From contig CAJQUW010015330.1 of assembly GCA_907163375.1 (NCBI GenBank), positions 62,001 through 126,000 on the forward strand: a stretch of DNA of 64,000 nt. Reading direction: 5' to 3'. Position numbers and translations under genes: made by a program. This DNA is from Prostheceraeus crozeri (taxonomy: Eukaryota; Platyhelminthes; Polycladida; Euryleptidae). Numbering within the stretch: position 1 is the stretch's first letter; each line of letters starts with the position of its first letter. The notes beneath the pieces were generated by a model, which saw only the letters and a program-made list of their open reading frames with translations, ran no database searches and had not been told where the DNA came from. Below are positions 52,480 through 64,000 of the stretch, one piece after another.

Positions 52480-53350
52480 ATGTAAGAAATAATTTAGGCT
52501 ACATGCACTTTGTCCGACGCTATTTCTCTTACAGAATTTGTTTCATGACTGGCTATCAGTTTCACTGCTTGAATTGAGTGCGGAAACGTAGTATGCTCTC
52601 TACAATATTACATGTGCATGTATTACTGTTGCAATTTCCAATTTATAAAGTCGATGACAGACAACGCATCTCATCATCTTGGCCTCCTGACAAAAATGTC
52701 GCACTGAAGGCGAACTGAACTTCTTCAAATGTACACCTAGAGTTTATGAGAGTTCCACCTATATAGACAAACTATCGTAAAGCTCATGCTTTTTGCAAAT
52801 GTTTAACTTATTTTTATTTTAAATTTAAGTTGTCATGTTTATATTGTAATTGTTTTGTTCGTTGTATAAGTAGCGAAATTGTCCGTCATACATTTACATC
52901 TATTACATGCAATATGTTCTCTTCCGCAGTACATTTTTTCAACTGCACAAATGAAGAAAAGAAGCCACATACCTTTGTATTTTAGTAGGCCTACTGCGTA
53001 AATTGTGCTCAGTCGCACTTTCAAAAAACCGTGCTAGAATATAACAAGAAAACAGAAAATGCATCATGACTTTATGCTTTCACCTGAGAAAGCCTTTGAA
53101 ATACGGAAATATGAAAAAATCATTTGTTGTGACAATTATAAGCGATAGCCAGGTGGATGTGATTTATGATTCTCAAAATCAAAGCAAAATTTCGTTATTT
53201 ATTTCCTTATATACAAAGCGTTAATGAAGAATTTTCGAATTGTTAGGACATTCACATGTTCAGAACTTTTGTGTACCAAATAAAATAATGATAAAAGCAG
53301 CAAATGAAACCATAGAAAAAAAGAATAATATGGATAATGGCAAATCGAAC
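52480..53350. other. 3' flank of the JmjC gene, nothing else recognised
   Basis: This probably includes the 3' untranslated region of the minus-strand gene; a TTTATT (AATAAA on the minus strand) lies at about 53199. No other feature was seen. Confidence 0.45.
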
Positions 53351-53994
53351 TCATAGCTCTTCGTGAGAAGCTTTACCGGCAGTCTGTGCAGGATTCTCTT
53401 CACTTTGATTGTCAGTGTCATCTTGCTTGAGTTCATCTGCATGAAAAGGGACTACGTTCCTTTCCGAAGCAATGGCTAAGTCAACTGGCAACACGCAGTC
53501 ATAAATTTTGGCCATACTGGTCCAATGCACAGATGACTGATGGAGCATTTCATCCATTTCGTCATCAAGATTTTCATCATCTAAATCCTTGATGTCAAAT
53601 TTTCTATTTTTGTTCGCATCAAGACTTCGGAACAAATCTACAAGGGCTCGCTTGACAGCATTTGGCACGTTGTTAATGGCATCTTTGGAGCCTAACAAAT
53701 GCATCACGAATTCCTTCACTGTTACATAATCACGGTTGACAGCCTTGAATAATAATCTCGCATAGCCATGACGAACAGCATGTGAAACATTGCTGGCATG
53801 GCCAAGGTCTTCGAGATCGGCAGTTTTGTGAAAAGAAGCAGTGTTGAAGGTTTTGGAATGATTAAATTCTTCGGAACACTTTGACAAATCAATCATTGAA
53901 TTTATTTCCTTGAACCACCACATATTGACGGCGATGTTGCTGTCCCATGATTGAACTTGATGAATCCAAAGATGTGGACTATATACGCAGTCTC
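53351..53994 (-). CDS. JmjC-EF-hand ER protein, second coding exon
   Basis: This host exon begins after a TTTATTTCAG acceptor and joins in phase to 61170-61890. It starts GDCVYSPHLWIHQVQSWDSN, where His252 of the joined protein is the distal iron ligand of the JmjC fold, then IAVNMWWF closes the cupin barrel. A helical region follows, then one EF-hand loop DANKNRKFDIKD (about residues 366-377), an acidic DDENLDDEMDEML stretch and the C-terminus KASHEEL. HEEL resembles KDEL/HDEL retrieval signals, so ER-lumen retention is inferred. The total is 454 aa. Confidence 0.85.
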
Positions 53995-54084
53995 CTGAAA
54001 TAAAAATGAAAACACATTAAAAATTGTGAATCTTATTATTGAGTAAACATAATTATTTCTGAAAAAAATGGATTATAGGAGGAG

Positions 54085-54552
54085 CTGGCTTTAATTCACG
54101 CGCAATTACGGAGCACCACAAACATCCGTGGTTAAGGGCAGTTTATGCTTCTACGCGCGTACATGCGTGCTGCACTACCAAGTCAGCAATCACGTGATCT
54201 AATGCTGTCAAAAAAATGGGGAATGTTTATAAATACACGCGGGCGATCGTTTATAGTTTACGCGTTTGCTCGTAACTGCTGAAGTTCGCGCTGCCGCTTG
54301 AACCACGGATGAACCGCTTAACATGTTCTGTCTGCCCTGAGCATGAAATTTAAGTCCCATCACATTGTTTAGCCTCTAATACATACAGACACATGAGACG
54401 CAAAGTCTATATAACAGGAGTGCCGAAAGATTTCGCAGCAATGTCACGTGCAACCACGGATTTTTATGGTCATTTGTAGTTACGCGTAGTTTATCCGTGA
54501 ATTACGCGTAATTGAGTGTGTACTGGTGTACCTTATGTCACCTGGTGTACTT
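54085..54552. repeat. Palindromic MITE copy in the intron
   Basis: Inverted relative to 9384-9791 and 42157-43717: it shares GACACATGAGACGCAAAGTC, CATGAAATTTAAGTCCCATC and GTCACCTGGTGTA at the end. It is diverged from the others. Confidence 0.65.
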
Positions 54553-55020
54553 TTCCTTGACGTCCCAATAAAATTTTCACTTTTTCTTTATACTTCGTTA
54601 ATGCGGAGTTGAGTTTAACTTACCTATTCGGCTTGCAATCATGTGTAACGATGAAGGGAATCGCTAGATTAAAGATCCTAGATGGAAAAGTAATAACATG
54701 ACTCATTAAAAGAACTAGTGGTATAGCTAACACGAATACAAATCTGGTATAGTCGCATAGTCTGTAAACAGCATTGGTTCTTATGCTTGCCTTCCATGCT
54801 AGCATGAGGCCTATATGGTTCCAGAAAATTAAGACAGTATGTTTCTTCACTGATTTTATCTAGACTTTCGTCCATTCTATTGACTGTTTTGTTAACGGTA
54901 GGCCTATGGGGTCATTTTGTCCTTCGCCGGACAGAAACTCATCATTTCAGTAATATTGTTTAGACCCGGAAATTTGTTAATCAAGTCTCTTGCTTATTGA
55001 AAATATGAAAGAATACCTTC

Positions 55021-56060
55021 TTCTTCGGGTACGGTATATTAAATAAAAATTACAAATTTTCCTGACGTTTCGCCGTCCGGCTTGGTCGCAGGAATCGAAG
55101 AAACTGTTGTACAGAACAGAATACAATTCATGAGGATGGCATGATATTCATTTAATACTAGATAAATTGCTATTAGACCTGTTAAACATAAGATACACAA
55201 CCGTATAAAATTATTCATGTACCACTATAATGCTGCTATTTACAATTTAAGTATACTGATGCTGTATCACTACAAAGAAGACAAAGAATACTAAAATGAA
55301 GTTAAGAAAAATGCTGGAGAAAGAAACCTGGTTCATGAGACAATGGTCAGCTTCTTCCCGGTGCATCCATTCATTAATTGATCAGGCTGGATCTCGTTGA
55401 TGTACAGCGACTCAAGAAAAATACGTCGAGAATAGTTATGGACGTTTGAGTGAATTATCTCCCATTGAATGTTGACCTGACTATGGGGATGCTCCACGTG
55501 GAAATGGTCACACACAGCGCTGTCCAAATTTTTGCAGTTGATGTGCTCACTTATGCGGGTTCCCACTGTTCTTGCAGTTTGACCGATGTAAATTTTTGAG
55601 CATAGCCCACAGCTAATTTTGTAAATAACGCTTTTAGTATTGCACGTATTCGGATGAATGGAAATTTTGCATGTTTTGCAATTGGGAGAACAAGACAAAC
55701 GGTCTTTAGGAAGATGAAAAACTCTTTTTAATGGAGGAGCAGAAGAAAATCCGAGTCGAATCATATCATGTAAGCCCGATTTCCTTACGGAGCTTGACAT
55801 TCGCCGTTTGTGTTCCTCGGATATAAACGGGCATTTAATAAATATGCGGTTGGAAGAGCGGTTGTCATCATCGTTGATAGGGTTTCTTTTGAACCGTTGG
55901 TAAGTACGTTGCAAAAACTTTCAAGGATATCCATTATTCTTGAATCGTTTAATTACCATATCAACTAAGTATTTAACATGTTCATCATCAGTTGAGCAAC
56001 GAACAGCACGATTGAATTCACCAATGACGATACCACGTTTGAGAGAAACTGGAGTGTGAG
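55021..56060 (-). mobile_element. Penelope-like element, 5'-truncated, GIY-YIG endonuclease end
   Basis: A 193-codon frame (55333-55914) contains VIYKISCGLCSKIYIGQTAR and TVGTRISEH, the GIY-YIG endonuclease of Penelope-like elements with its Cys pair, preceded by SCSPNCKTCKISIHPNTC. Coding similarity continues upstream to about 56050 (GEFNRAVRCSTDDEHVKYLV, KNNGYP) with at least one stop. The reverse-transcriptase core is absent. The 3' end near 55021-55080 has TTTCCTGACGTTTCGCCGTC, typical of such tails. Confidence 0.75.
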
Positions 56061-58122
56061 AATTCCATGGATGTATTGCTCCACTATGTATTCTCGTATT
56101 CTTTCATATTTTCAATCATAGCGACCCGGGTACGTGGAACCTCACATTTTCATCTCTTGCTTATACCTGCATCACTTGAACCGACACGTAAACAGATGGG
56201 TATATTTAAGAAATTGATACATCTCCGCAATGGACAGAAAATAATTCAATTTTTCGCTATCACTTACGAACTTCCACAATCTGGTGATGAAATCCCAAGA
56301 TGTTGCAACCACAGAATTAGATTGCTTAACCGCATCACTTTACTTGAAGTGCAAACTGATTCAAAACGATGGCACATGCAGGAACTTACTAAGTGGGCAA
56401 AAAGAAATTTTTAATGTCTTACAGAGATAGGAAGAATAGTCGTGCGCCGCTTGCGGATTGCTGTGGATTCCTTCAAAATGTTCAGAACGCCCCGATTACT
56501 TAAGATTCGAAGAATTCAGATCATTGCGCTAAATCTTTTTCGATAATGTTGGTCCTTCCGATCGTAATTAAAAAAGGTAACGGGCGCACAAAAAAGCGTT
56601 CACAAACTTCTCTGTAGAACTTGGTATCGTTTGTGTCTCTGCTGTGTGATCCGGTTGATAACACACAATTTGGAGTGCTTGATGTTGAACTGGCTGCTTA
56701 TTGCAGCAGATTGTCTATGTCCGCAGAATGTGTCATTTCATAGGCATTACATGTTCCAATGCTTCGACCGGTCAAATTCTGTGGTTGCAAATTTTTTTAG
56801 TTGTATTGCGAGGTGGACATGTCGGACTTGATAAGTGAATCTTCGATGAGATTATGAAAAGACCTACAGGCATGCGCATTGTGTTTGTTCCAGGCACGCG
56901 GGAACGATTTTTCTGTAGGGGGGAGCTAAAATATTGGGTGTTGCAAAACGAATTTTTAAGCGGCTAGCGTTGACACACCAGTACTATTCATTCTGGTGGA
57001 AAATGTGTTCGTCTTCAATCATTCAATTCCATTTGCATTCAAGCTGAATCTTGCTACTAATTTTTGGCTTCAGTTTTTATCATCATTGCCTCCAGTAATC
57101 TTTAGTTTGCTTCATCGTTGTCATGAACTAAATAACAAATAGAGGCATCATAACAATATGCATGCCGATCCACTTTTTATTACACAAGTATAGATGTAAA
57201 TATATTTTGATTTTATTGCAGTCATTCGAATTGGCCTGCTCTTTAACAGGATTAATTCTGATTATTTCAATTGCCAGGAGGCAGGGATTTATTTTTTCGC
57301 CAATCCTTCCTTTTTGGTAATTCTTTAGAGAGTTTGTTTGTCAATATCCTGTTGGGTATGATACTCGAAGGTTCAAAGAAGAAGACAATTCATTCCAGCT
57401 GTATTTTTGTTATGTAGTTGACTTCTACCACGTATATTTGACCTATATCACTGATAAAAAATTATTGTCAAAAGATTCCGTTGAGTTGCACTGAAATGAT
57501 TATTTTGTAGTATTAGAGTATTAAGTTCATTATCAGGTTAATTATACATGTATATAGTTACGGACGCTCGTTCGCAAGACTTTTCAAGCTCTATAGGCAG
57601 TTTAAAATGTCATGGATCTTCTGGATTTCACAATTATGTGTCTATGTTAGTTGTTCATCTCAGAAAAATTAGACCGAAATTCTTACTACAGCCAATTTGA
57701 GAGCCCGAAAATTACGCGTAATTGACGCTCGCGCAGAAATTCTAATTTTGACTTTTAAATGTTTATCTGCAAAACTGCGAATTGACCAGGAGTTTCACTT
57801 TCAAGTAACATCTCCCTAAAACTAGAGATATGAAATTTAAAGAAAATACTATTCGTGAAGCATAGAATGGTTGCGGCTTCATTTTACAATAGTATTTTCA
57901 ACTTTACGGACGCTTGATCTGTCCACTTCCTAATTTGTGTTTGTAAGACAATCTTATGGTCATTTCTTCCGAAGATTGTTAACACGTTGATGGTGCATCT
58001 ATGATTTAATCCATTTCCTTGTGTAGATTTGCGCCATAAAGGCCGCGTAAAGGACATCATCAATTATTTTCTTTATTATTCCATATTTCCCCCTATTTCT
58101 AACACTATCCATGGATTGACAC
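56061..58122. other. Intron interior, nothing recognised
   Basis: Short frames such as 56067-56414 have no recognised domain. No repeat family was identified. Confidence 0.5.
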
Positions 58123-58768
58123 CAGGGGCGTAGCGTCCATTGGGGCATTAATGTATTTTTAAATAAATTCCCAACATATTTTAATTATGTACAATGTGCA
58201 TCAGCGATGAAAAAAAAACGCTACATCCTATCTTATCTTAAGTCTTTATTCATCTGTCCAACGGATGCATGTATAGCTGTCGATGGTTCATCTCTCTTCC
58301 TCTCTCAGGGGCAGTTGCTGGAGTGTCGCCGAGATTGCACCGATTGGCCAAATTCTAACACGAGCCACACAAGATCAGCAATGGCTCGTTGATGTCATCG
58401 ACAACTCAGCCAATCTATCAATGCGCAGTTCGCACGCGCCAGAACAGCTCGGCGACGCCTTTCAGCTCGTCGCGGCCACTGCATGCAACCCACGGAGAAG
58501 CAATCCATCTCTGTGATTAAGCCGGGCGAAGACAGGGATTTCTTTACGAGTGACACTTACACGCACTGACTGGCTAATCACGGCGTCTGACAAACGCGTA
58601 GCTAATTGTTTACACATACATACCTTCACCTCTTCATTATTTGATTATTTTCATTATTTTTATCAGTGACTTCTAGATTAGAACCCACCGGGTACTTTGC
58701 ATTTGTGCTGCACCGATGCCAAGATTGACCTTAGCCCCGGAAACGGTTTGAAGCACGCTACGCCACTG
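58123..58768. mobile_element. hAT-type MITE, 646 bp
   Basis: The ends are CAGGGGCGTAGCGT and, inverted, CAGTGGCGTAGCGTGC, typical hAT termini. A target duplication is not evident (ATTGACAC against ATGTCTAA), suggesting age. There is no transposase. Confidence 0.65.
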
Positions 58769-60769
58769 ATGTCTAATATGTTTTTGCAAGCAGCAAGATA
58801 TCTAAGAAAATAGCGGAATGATGATGTGATTTTCTAAATAATACACGGCATTGATTTTGAAGTAAATGTCGTTTCTTGAACCGAACCTGATCAGATTGCA
58901 TTACTGGATTACATTGCTAAAACTCGCTTCATACACGAGGTATTAACTTTCATTAACTCTGCGGATAGACTGGAAGCATTTTGAGCGTAACTGACGCTCG
59001 TGACTTAATCACTATTTTCAAATGACATTCTTGTAAAATCTTTGATAGATGAGCAAAATCAAACTTCACGATCTAAAAATATGTTCCATTCCTATTTGAA
59101 AAGTGTAAAAGATTTTAAGATATATATATTAAATGTCCATATTTCAAACGTGAATAAAGATATGTTATTTTTTGCAATTGTGAGCCAAGTTATAGTGCCA
59201 AAATTTCCTCTCATTTCGAATAGAGCGTTTCTAGATTCAAGTCGTTTATCAATTTCTAGCGATTTTGTGTAATGCTCGACATAATTGATGAACAAAATCA
59301 TTGAAATTTCAATTGAAATTTTCAACGTCGAGGTTGCCCATCATAATACATGTATATCATATTACTTGCCTGAAAAAGAATGCGTTTTACAATAAGCTAG
59401 TAATGGTGTCATTCATTACTTTTGTGGTTGTAGCAGAATGAAATGCCTTTCACGACCAACTCAGTTCGATCAGAAGAGGTTTGAACGCGTACTGCAGAAG
59501 TCCTTGCAGAACGCAACAAATTTATCCAAAATCCTCTGACCATGCCCTATCGAAACTATATAGGCCTACATGCATTTAGGTAAATGCATTCCTACATGCA
59601 TTCCTAAATTGTATAAACCAAGAATGATCCTAAATTAACATGCGGATAGATTTACATTTTTGAACATGCATGTAGTAGTCCTTGTAATCAAAATTATCAT
59701 GCTTTTATGAACGGATTTTTTTTGAATGATTTAATTCAATTGCTTGCAGACTGAACGAACCAATAATGCAATTTTGTGAATATCGAAGTTGGCCTTCAAG
59801 TATCTCGCTTTAAAAAGCATTTTCTGAAAAATTTGTAAACATGCGAGTAATAATTAGACTCAGTCAATCTTTTGTAGAGCCTACATCATTTGAATGTTAT
59901 TAGATTACTCCTGTCTGACTGAAGCCAATTGATGAGTTATGCATAAAATTTAAATCTCCAAATTTTACGGAGGTGCTTTCGAATTGCCTCTCCCTTCAAT
60001 TTTTCGCCACCACGCTGTTAGCGCGGTGCAGTACAAATCGTCAAGTGCTGACAGTGCGAATCGTTGACCTTGATCAAATGCGAACAAAATTCCTGAGATA
60101 TAGCAAAAATGGGGTTCCATTTGTAATAAGCACTATGCTTCTGACTAGATCTACCAAAAGTTAAAAAATCATTCAATGTTAATAGTTACCAATTTTCTGA
60201 AGAAATCGTCGGTAGATTTACATCATTGTCTCATCGCGCCTCTTTCGTAGCTGTGCCGACCAGTGATAATCATGTAGGGTCCTACTCCTTTACAACAAGC
60301 AAATTACACACACTGAATCCTTATTTCTTTCGCCGTTGAGCAATAATCAATTGCCTTTCCGATCACCCAATGATTTACAAGTTCATGGAATAAGTATAAC
60401 GAATAACTGGCTTCACAATTTAGTTACAAGCTTTCTCTATGGCTACAAAAGCATCAAGGTCCAAAAACGAAAAAAACGGGCCATTGATTGGCTCACCGAA
60501 TGTTGCCCTTGACCCGCTGACCCGGTTTAATCGCTGGTATGCATAGTATCATGCGGTAGCGTTTTGCGTTGACAACGATTTCAACAAGCGATTTCCTCAG
60601 ACCTTCCCACTGCAAGAATGATTTTAGGAATGTAGAATATACTTCCAGCTCATGGCTGAAATCCATCCCTGGAGATATAATTTAAAAAGAGATCCCGCGA
60701 CCTCTCCTGGTATTGCATTGACGAACAAGGCTTCGAGGACTGCTACAATCATTATACCTAATTGGCAAA
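58769..60769. other. Intron interior, nothing recognised
   Basis: AT-rich DNA without a supported gene or repeat. Confidence 0.5.
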
Positions 60770-60775
60770 TCAAAA

Positions 60776-60905
60776 ATGTAAGAAAGCACTGCTGTTCGTG
60801 TTCATACGCTAAGCGATTGGCTTTCCAACTCGATTATCTAAGAGGAAGGCCAATCGCTTTCGTAGCGTTTGAACATGAACAGCAGTGTTTTCTTACATTT
60901 TGTTT
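60776..60905. repeat. Hairpin-forming inverted repeat
   Basis: Arms of about 55 bp (AAATGTAAGAAAGCACTGCT at the left and its inverse at the right; both contain AGCGATTGGC) face each other around a short loop of CAACTCGATTATCTAAGA. It could be a small MITE or a structured transcript; no mature RNA evidence is available. Confidence 0.65.
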
Positions 60906-61169
60906 TTCTCGTTTTGTAATTTGCTTTCGCAAATTGCTTTGGTATCGTTAAGTTTACAGTGCCCACATGCACACCCACGGGAGATAAATCTACGAGTATC
61001 AAAACTATATATTTTCCGAGCCGAGGGCGAGATGATGACATAGCCTTTTATGAGAGTTAACTGGACATTTATCCTCATGAAAACAGTGGGATGAAACCAA
61101 AAGTCCATCGATAAAACAATGGATCTTATGTCTTCATTTCATGTTTAGGACAATAATTAAAAATCTTAC

Positions 61170-61890
61170 CTGGGTTCATTTCTGCTTTAAAAAATTCCAT
61201 TCCGTCATATACTGGGTATTTGTCCAAATCGACTCGATCTACGTCAACCGAACCGTAGCTCCCCTCTTGAATATCGATGATGGATTGTTCATGCTCTCTA
61301 TATTTTGTCGTATTGACAAAGAGAAAGCGTTTAGTTCCACGTATTAAGCAGTTGATGTTTTCATAGCCATCGTGATGAATAACGGACCTGGTTCCACCAC
61401 TACTAAACCACATCACATTGTCTTCGAAGCTTCTTCTATAATCTTCACATTGTAGGGGCCATGGAATAATCAAATCTTTTTCCAAATTCTTCGGACATGC
61501 AGCCACCATATAAACATCACTTTCATTGTAAGTTTGGAGAAACTTTGAGAATTTCATTGATGTTCCATTCTTTCGAGTCTCTTTTTTTCCGAATTCTACG
61601 GTGACTTCTGTGTCTTGTAATTTCGCTGATTCTCTCAGATATTCATCATTCCATATCTTAATCGCTGGGCTATCAAAGAAAGCCTTTCTCATTAGGACAG
61701 GTCTGTTTTTCAAAACATAATCCTTCAGAAATTCATCTGGATGGATAAATCCAACTCTTTCATGTAGTGGTTCAATCGTGCCGCTATTACCAATTGGTTC
61801 TAAATGACCTTTCCGACATTGCACCAAGTTAAAAAGTATAACATTCACCAAAATTAACAAAATTCGCTTGAATATTGTAGAATGCGCCAT
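61170..61890 (-). CDS. JmjC-EF-hand ER protein, first coding exon
   Basis: The exon starts at ATG 61888-61890 (G at -3, G at +4) and encodes residues 1-240 plus one base. MAHSTIFKRILLILVNVILF looks like a signal peptide (cleavage near residue 25). The cupin_8/JmjC region follows: FLKDYVLKNRPVLMRKAF, then MWFSSGGTRSVIHHDGYENI with the iron-binding H172-x-D174, and TKRFLFV with Lys187 as a possible 2-oxoglutarate contact. The protein is likely a secretory-pathway Fe(II)/2-oxoglutarate hydroxylase; its substrate is unknown. The family resembles JMJD7/TYW5-type oxygenases, but none of those carries this EF-hand tail to my knowledge. Confidence 0.85.
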
Positions 61891-62559
61891 ACCGGCCAGT
61901 CAACCACAGATGAAAACACCAAATGAATGCAAAGGATTGCCTCACAGCATTCAAATGGACTGGAATCAAATGCATACGTGGCTATGTCTTGCAATCTAAA
62001 TAGAGAACTTAACACAAAAGGATGGACAACGTCGTTTAGCAGTGGCACGTTCAACAATACAGCATTGTCCGATTGTTCTGCTTAACAGCGTGCACTTGGT
62101 GACGTCATGCGATTACTGGCGTGTGGTGTTTAGGTCAGTCTCTGATTACGCGATCTGTCTGTGTGTAGCGATTGGATCCTTAGCAAATGCGGTATCTAAG
62201 ACGTAATTTTCACATTCTCTAAAACGATTAAGATAAAATTGAATGTTTGATAAATTCCTAAGAAAATAAAATTTCAATGTATGCATAGCATGTGTTGAGT
62301 ATCATTATCAAATACCGACTATCTTCAAGCTCTTTCTAAGGTCACTGTAGTCAGAATAAACCATCACATTAGCTAACTTCTCCACTAGGGTAGTTGTTTA
62401 ACTTTGGTATCTTCCGCTTCCTGGATCCTTCGAATTTTTTTTGACCGTGTCGTGTCTTGATTCAATTCAAGGTATCCAGGTATTAGTGCAACATTAACAT
62501 TCCTTCACATGTACATGTAATAACAATAATGATAAACGTGTATATTTTTTGAATGAAAA
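61891..62559. other. Upstream region of the JmjC gene
   Basis: Presumed promoter and leader. I see no clear TATA box at a sensible distance. A GTGACGTCATGCGATT site at about 62099-62115 contains a TGACGTCA CRE/ATF-type motif, which may be regulatory. Confidence 0.4.
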
Positions 62560-63190
62560 TCAAACCAACATCTTTGTGAATCGGTACAAAAGAAATAATA
62601 TCAAACAACGAATGCAGTTACAATGAATATCTGCAATATAGAGTAGAGATGTAACTATCTTCCTAGAGCATCGATGAATAAGGGGAACCAGTGAGTTAAG
62701 TAAGTGCCCGGGTGCCATCATTACTTTGAAAACTCCAATCGCTTGATGAGATCTTCGAACAGATAACGGTGTGAAACTTCCACAGGAGCAATTTCGACCG
62801 CATGCTATTCTGTGACACCGTTTTCTTACCGTTTCTAACTTCTTTGAGTCACAATTGTTGAGTCCGATGAACAATGGACCCCAGCAATGGATAACAAGGG
62901 AACAATGGATACTTCGCACGTATGCTTTGTATTGGGACACCAGATCTTGTCTAGATTACACATTTTTGAGTCTTCTTAGAATGCGTAGTCGTTGGCCAGC
63001 CTTCTTGCACACGTAGTCTATATGGGCACTCCAAGTCAAATCGCTTGCGTATTTGACGTCCTAAATAATTTTCGTGTCAGCGATTTTGGTGGTGAAACTT
63101 AAATTTTGACCACACTGCTTTTTGAACAGTAGGCACTCTGTCTTAGTTGAGTTCAGTTTCAAGCCGTTCGAACTGTGCATGCATTATGCT
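62560..63190 (-). mobile_element. Non-LTR retrotransposon (LINE) reverse-transcriptase fragment
   Basis: Minus-strand translation in pieces includes NGLKLNSTKTECLLF, DLTWSAHIDYVCKKAGQRLR, ILRRLKN, QYKAYVRSIHCSLVIHCWGP and LETVRKRCHRIACGR. These are the conserved late reverse-transcriptase and post-RT blocks of Jockey/CR1-type LINEs. At least one stop and one frame change separate them, and both ends are missing. Confidence 0.75.
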
Positions 63191-63658
63191 AATAGATTCC
63201 GGCCTGTAATCAGATATTTGATATGTAAATATCATCATTCCTATCTTCAACATATTTGTCTGTACGACCTCGTATAAGCTTATGAATAGGCCATGTTGAT
63301 AGACATCAAATTCATAACATGCTTGTCAATAACATATGCCATACATGTACAATATACGTTGCATGTGTACATGTACATTTCTGCATGTACTAGCAATGCC
63401 AATAGATACTTTCTCTGTTTACATTGCACTCGTAATACACACGTTGGAAAAACAGAAAGCCTTTATAATGAAGCACGTATATCACCTCCAAAACTTTTTA
63501 TGGCATGAACAGAACACTGCATGTAGGCCCACTAGCCTTTCTGCTTTCGCATTCCTTTTCAAAACTATAATCCTACAGATAATTTTGGAAATTTAAATGT
63601 AAATCAAATATGATTTACAAACATGTAAACTAATTATGCTTTTTTAGCTGATTTATAT
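63191..63658. other. Intergenic, nothing recognised
   Basis: There are several ATGTACATGT-like palindromes at 63330-63390 but no gene. Confidence 0.45.
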
Positions 63659-64000
63659 ACAGGGTGTACCAAATGTTTTTTCTTTTTTGCAGCAAACTTT
63701 TAAACTTTTAAAATTTTTTAAACTTTTGAATCTTTTAAGCTTTTAAAAGAGCTTATGTTGATTACAGCACACTGTATTTACAGCCATTTCAAAGAGAAAT
63801 GAATTCAATTACTGTGGTCAAAATGAGCACCAGATTTGTCGATGCATTTGACGACAGGTTTACAAAAAATATCTCAAACTGTCCCTGAACATTGACAAAA
63901 GAATAAGGTGGATTTGCCTTCAATTTTTTCTCTCATTTTATCCAAACTGCGGAAAGTTCTTCCAGATGGGACAAAAACTTTGCTTTTCAAGTAAGACCAT
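63659..64000 (-). mobile_element. End of a mariner-like element, cut by the window edge
   Basis: TATACAGGGTGTACCAAATG at about 63655 looks like a TA target followed by a CAGGGTG terminus. On the minus strand a frame near 63800-63860 reads CIDKSGAHFDHS, resembling the C-GGHFEH end of IS630/mariner transposases. The rest lies outside. Confidence 0.45.

Larger units (their letters stand above)
53995..61169 (-). other. Large intron of the JmjC gene (7175 bp)
   Basis: The donor CCCAG/GTAAGA at 61169 and the acceptor CAG ending at 53995 define it (phase 1). It hosts a palindromic MITE, a Penelope-like fragment, a hAT MITE and a hairpin; no further exon of the gene was recognised inside, and joining without one gives a continuous JmjC domain. 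Confidence 0.75.

Noticed and set aside
58115-58776. Target-site duplication for the hAT MITE at 58123-58768
   Set aside because: The flanking octamers ATTGACAC and ATGTCTAA do not match well enough to claim one.
63300-63600. Short frames near the right edge with Met/Tyr/Cys-rich peptides
   Set aside because: They cover ATGTACATGT-type palindromic repeats and show no domain.

Overview
The window looks like repeat-rich nuclear DNA of a metazoan, most likely a marine invertebrate deuterostome such as an echinoderm. That is inference: the evidence is an intron-containing animal-type gene, Polintons, hAT, Tc1/mariner, Penelope-like and LINE remnants, and a local excess of TAGGCCTA. No ribosomal RNA, confident tRNA or CRISPR array was seen.

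Region 1-9383 is one end of a Polinton/Maverick (copy A) that runs off the left edge. From the window edge inward it carries a protein-primed type B DNA polymerase (minus strand), several small TATA-driven genes and a coiled-coil gene, and it ends at 9383 inside an older palindromic repeat. Region 9384-15084 holds repeat debris, a 54-bp tandem array, a Tc1-type transposon with a DD35E transposase (11495-12909) and two hairpin MITEs.

Region 15091-37911 is a 22.8-kb Polinton (copy B) of the same family in the opposite orientation. It has about 1.2-kb terminal inverted repeats and a perfect 6-bp target-site duplication (GATGTA). Gene order from the left is coiled-coil protein (+), small genes, DNA polymerase B (+). 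Then come, on the minus strand read from the right end, a small unknown gene, a cysteine-rich protein, a DEDDh-type exonuclease, a membrane RING protein, a membrane-active core-like protein, the packaging ATPase, the integrase, a pVI-like protein, the major capsid protein, the maturation protease and two minor-capsid-like paralogues. Between the protease and the second minor-capsid gene lies a plus-strand island encoding a two-lobed TATA-binding-protein-like protein of 181 aa, preceded by a possible PC4-like coactivator gene. With TATA boxes before several element genes, this suggests the element carried part of its own transcription-initiation machinery. It is the most unusual content of the window. 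Copy B has about four or five breaks in total and is treated as a fossil.

Region 37918-53350 is a graveyard of mostly non-autonomous DNA elements, several nested with readable target-site duplications: a foldback element (38745-39433), a hAT inside a palindromic MITE (42282-43323), a 240-bp satellite split by a TA-target element, an LTR-type reverse-transcriptase scrap, a long-TIR mariner-like element (47820-51322) split by a hAT (48718-50414), and another hAT (51379-52111).

Region 53351-61890 is the one convincing host gene, on the minus strand. Two coding exons separated by a 7.2-kb intron join in phase to a 454-aa protein with signal peptide, JmjC/cupin oxygenase core, one EF-hand and a C-terminal HEEL ER-retrieval-like tetrapeptide. 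Its intron contains a palindromic MITE, a Penelope-like fragment, a hAT MITE and a hairpin. The right edge carries a LINE fragment (62560-63190) and the end of another mariner-like element.
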